Source: Corticium candelabrum
Lineage: Eukaryota > Porifera > Homoscleromorpha > Homosclerophorida > Plakinidae
Reading direction: 5' to 3'
Assembly (NCBI RefSeq): GCF_963422355.1
Contig: NC_085099.1
Span: 3,945,820-4,009,819, forward strand
Length of the DNA: 64,000 nucleotides
Shown here: positions 61,601-64,000 of the stretch, one piece after another
Layout: every line of letters begins with the position of its first letter
How positions within the stretch are numbered: position 1 is the stretch's first letter
Program-made: the position numbers and the translations under genes
The notes under the pieces: generated by a model
Databases searched by the model: none
The model's input: the letters and a program-made list of their open reading frames with translations, nothing else
Told to the model about the DNA's origin: nothing

Positions 61601-63950
61601 CTATGTCAATTTCTGGCGAGCACAAATTAATGGCAACACGTTTCAGGTTTGCTTGCAACTGAAACTGAGTTCTTGCCTTTGATAGACCCAAGTCAACTGG
61701 TTTCACTATCACACCATAAAGTAACCTCACAAGCTAAAGATGTGTTACTACTATCAAGTTAATTAACCCTCTGTCTGTACAACAGCCTGTGACCTCTGAT
61801 TATCACTCTCTTCTTTAACATGATCCGTCCTTACAAAGCAGCACATGAGCACCCCTCATACCAACTAACCTAAATCCAGTAACCTGTTTAACTTGGAGGC
61901 AAGACCGAGAGCAAATTCTTTTAGCTGCAAGAGAGACCGATCTTGTACCACAAACTCTACGTTAGAGACCTCAGCAGTCAGTTTGTGCAATGTTGAATTA
62001 TACTCTTCATCAAATCCAGGAGCCTCAGTATTAGCCTAAACAAAGCCAAGTCAGATGGATAACTATGTGGCAAGCCACACCAAACAAAGCAACCTTCAGG
62101 AAAGACACACTGACAAGTTTTTCTTCCTGTGAACCACCTTGTACAAGAGTCAAAAATTTTCCTACATACAGAGTTTACAAGTTCGAGTGAGAAATGAGTG
62201 ATCATTAAGTCAGATACCGTCTACACTTGTGTCTTGAATTGTGACCATCTGTAAACCTGCAGTCACCATAATATCCCATGTTTGCACCTTCACTTCCGTG
62301 CTGATGTCCATCACAGATGCATCAAGTAATGCTGTCTCTTTATCAGTTTGCCATCGTGATACAGTCAAACCAATCTTTTGTATTTTCAAGTCGGCAGCAA
62401 ACTTCAGTGCTTGAGGTTTCAATTTAAAACCTTTCGTATCTCCCATTTGTCTGTGTTCTTCACCATCAGTAATGTCTAGCTGATACTCTAACTGATCGCT
62501 TGTTTCCGTAGAAATGCTGGAAAGTGAAATTGCATCAAAGTCATCTGTAGACAAGCCAAGCTCTGATAAAGTTGGCAGCTCAACAGGCTCTTGATTGGCT
62601 ACAACCTATAAAGAACAACACAACAAATGTCAAAGTCAAGTTATGAGCACCTACAAACATGAACGAAAACTTGTACTTCAAGAGTTGCAGGAGATGATGC
62701 AGACTCTGGCAGAGGTAAACTCAGTACCAGCTGTAAATAACTACTTGTCAACAGCTACATTTCACAGATAACCTCAAACACTAGGACCTCAATTAACCGC
62801 TCAATCTTCCGATCTGATACTGTAATCTGCAGTAGTGGCAAATCACCACTCAACTTCACCCTGGAATGTTCCAATCATATCATTTACGTTGTAAATATTA
62901 GTTTTAGAGACAAACTTTGGTAGTCTGGTGTCATCGGGAACAACACTCTTCATGAGCACAACATCAAGTGTGACTGGTTGCAACAGGTGAAGTTGTCCTG
63001 GGCCTTCTTTCCTTGCTTTATGCCAGTCATCCTCACGACTTGCAAAGATAACTTGAACATCTGTCACTTTGAGATTGAAACGATCATATGCGTGTTCATC
63101 AAGTTCTTCCACAGTGGCATCCTAAAGTTACCATTGCACAAGTTTAGTTGATTGTCCATATAACATTAAGACAAATAGTATTATCCAATAATGTATAAAA
63201 CAATCACCTCTAGTGATGGCAATTCTTCCTGAAATTGTGACTTCAAGGAGAAAGAACCAAGGTCAACAACAAGAAGGTCACAAGTACTAATGAGAAATAC
63301 ACTAAATATGGAAAGCCTTCGTATATACCCAAACAAATATCATCTCACTCTGTTCTCCTGCCCGTCTCAGGCACCAAAACATATGAAGAATGAACCGTGA
63401 CATTCACATCTACCACCTGCATACAAATGCTTTCTTAGTAATTAAAATGCAGACATGCCATACGACATACTTTCCGTCTGCCAATTGCATGCTGAATGGC
63501 AGCTCGTCCTTGTTCTCTCAAGCTTTGTAACTGTTCTGTAGCAGCCGACTGCAACCTGCATTAAAAGGACAAGGTTTCCGGTAAAAGCACAAACTCAACA
63601 TATGAACATTGATTTGTTACTGCTGTAGATGGACATCTTTAGGCAGTGAGAAGAAAGGAATGATCACATTGACAGTAAGCTAAAATATTACTTAACGTTT
63701 GGGCAGAAAAACAAAAAAACTATAGATATATAACTATTTACCATATCAGCTGTAATTTCTGCTGGTTGAAGTTCAACTACAATCCTTTGGTTGCATTTAC
63801 CGTCAAGAGGGTTGTTCTCAAAACAGACAGAAAACAAAGGCTTTTCTTTCTCTGCTTTGTCTCCTGGTGGAAGGCAAAGAACAAAGGTTTGCACATATTT
63901 GAGCAAGCAGCCATAAAAAAGATAATCATACTAAAATCTAATAATACAAA
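39572..63950 (-). CDS. VPS13: VPS13A/C-type bridge-like lipid transfer protein (5' part outside window)
   Basis: VPS13 proteins are long groove-like lipid carriers at membrane contact sites. Dozens of minus-strand exons are present. The most upstream visible exon (about 63750-63865: [20 protein letters not shown]) is followed by one with [20 protein letters not shown] at 63440-63560. This corresponds to several hundred residues into the family, so the N-terminal chorein part lies to the right. The long middle includes [20 protein letters not shown] (61560-61700) and exons at 54234-54659. The C-terminal region is diagnostic: [20 protein letters not shown] and [20 protein letters not shown] at about 46310-46490, then a PH-like end near 44890-45130 ([16 protein letters not shown]). 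The terminal exon is probably 39572-39631 ([19 protein letters not shown], stop), in phase with donor CAA|GTAAGT near 44732, which places an LTR retrotransposon in the last intron. VPS13A and VPS13C cannot be told apart here. Confidence 0.88.
40031..40128 (-). repeat. 3' LTR (98 bp)
   Basis: Downstream LTR of the gypsy-type element in minus orientation, preceded by the purine tract AAAGAAAAGTGGC (40129-40141). Same length as the LTR at 44374-44471 and about 88% identical by eye. Confidence 0.88.
40518..41458 (-). pseudogene. Integrase region of the LTR retrotransposon
   Basis: Zinc-binding HHCC motif ([10 protein letters not shown]... with RCKTC) at 41200-41330 and DDE core residues in [18 protein letters not shown] and SNGKAESAV at 40860-41110. 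The two parts lie in different frames, so the gene is broken. It inserted the cDNA copy in the ancestral element. Confidence 0.85.
41404..42862 (-). pseudogene. Reverse transcriptase / RNase H region
   Basis: RT segments [37 protein letters not shown] and [13 protein letters not shown] lie at 42326-42862. The thumb region is in another frame at 41991-42308, and RNase H ([29 protein letters not shown]) is at 41404-41961. Stops separate the frames. Confidence 0.88.
43174..44196 (-). pseudogene. Gag-protease region
   Basis: Capsid-like helical sequence ([34 protein letters not shown]) followed by two Cys-rich knuckles ([33 protein letters not shown]) and protease [10 protein letters not shown]. 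The true Gag start upstream of 44196 is not resolved. Confidence 0.85.
44353..44366 (-). other. Primer-binding site complementary to tRNA-Leu
   Basis: TGGTGTCAGGAGTG on the minus strand, 7 nt inside the 5' LTR. It equals the complement of the conserved 3' end (...CACTCCTGACA + CCA) of animal tRNA-Leu genes (recall). Confidence 0.65.
44374..44471 (-). repeat. 5' LTR (98 bp)
   Basis: Upstream LTR of the gypsy-type element in minus orientation. It begins TGTAGGGTAG and ends TATAACA. Confidence 0.88.
44532..44680. repeat. (CA)n microsatellite, interrupted
   Basis: CA units interrupted by CCTGCA motifs, in the last VPS13 intron next to the 5' LTR. Confidence 0.95.
45411..45530 (+). repeat. Polypurine (GA-rich) tract
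   Basis: About 120 bp that is nearly all A and G on the plus strand (for example aaagagaaagaaagagaaaa), in a VPS13 intron. Confidence 0.75.
47873..47911. repeat. (CA)n microsatellite
   Basis: About 19 CA units in a VPS13 intron. Confidence 0.93.
51600..52845. other. Long VPS13 intron without recognised features
   Basis: No VPS13 exon, reading frame or repeat pair recognised. AT-rich with an (ATTC)n run near 51615. Confidence 0.5.
53861..53912. repeat. (CA)n microsatellite
   Basis: About 25 CA units in a VPS13 intron, followed by CA- and CAA-rich sequence to about 53990. Confidence 0.95.
55395..55850. mobile_element. Dispersed MITE-like repeat, copy 2
   Basis: Same unit as 17444-17884 with scattered substitutions and small indels. 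Left end GCATTCAATTTGCAGTTCTAG; right end, on the other strand, GGGTGCGTTCGATTTACAG. It lies within a VPS13 intron. The two copies share CTGTTGGAACTGACAGAACC and CAACAGTGCC/CTTGTTGACCTTGTGATGAA-like interiors in the same order, which supports a single mobile family. Confidence 0.78.
55860..56325. other. VPS13 intron sequence beside the repeat
   Basis: AT-rich with no exon recognised. The next VPS13 exon begins near 56360-56520 ([17 protein letters not shown]). Confidence 0.45.
58494..58624. repeat. (TG)n microsatellite, interrupted
   Basis: About 130 bp of TG units with GG and C interruptions in a VPS13 intron. Confidence 0.95.
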
Positions 63951-64000
63951 GCTAATGTAATACTTCAGTTGGAACTATCAGTAGGTGCCCAAATACTGCC

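Overview
This is a nuclear window from a multicellular animal. The genes are split by short GT-AG introns (often 50-100 bp, two probably GC-AG). There are many (CA)n/(TG)n and (GACA)n microsatellites and a dense layer of decayed transposons. The gene set is metazoan: a secreted Frizzled-related protein, the meiotic filament protein SYCP1, a tektin-like ciliary protein, a SENP-type SUMO protease, NIT1 and a VPS13A/C-type lipid-transfer protein. The AT-rich base composition, compact introns and divergent protein sequences suggest an early-branching invertebrate such as a sponge, but the species cannot be fixed from sequence alone.

Layout. 1-2554 (-): 5' part of a spliced gene whose product resembles a bacterial-type DUF4139 family; it runs off the left edge. 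2675-4005 (-): complete six-exon NIT1-like amidase. 4265-15410 (-): long gene for a protein with two clear and one probable START lipid-binding domains; its largest intron holds a tRNA-headed SINE and two tandem 3' ends of a non-LTR retrotransposon. 15430-18740: intergenic, with a nested transposon cluster (hAT remnant, pogo-like MITE, hAT-type MITE). 18854-20464 (-): secreted Frizzled-related protein. 20923-34049 (-): SYCP1 homologue, many small exons, introns carrying several DNA-transposon remnants. 34713-36773 (-): single-exon SENP protease. 37199-39325 (+): tektin-like gene, divergent from SENP over 425 bp. 39572->63950 (-): VPS13, N-terminus beyond the right edge; its last intron contains a Ty3/gypsy-type LTR retrotransposon at 40031-44471.

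The genes do not form a pathway. They are independent housekeeping, meiotic, ciliary and lipid-transfer genes. The most unusual items are the multi-START protein, the bacterial-type DUF4139-like spliced gene, and three related foldback elements within 1.5 kb (6367, 7239, 7660). Two of these foldbacks have perfect 9-bp target duplications and the third an imperfect 8-bp one. The composite SINE/LINE tandem inside the START gene is also notable. All exon calls are manual readings of frames and splice sites; no database search was possible.
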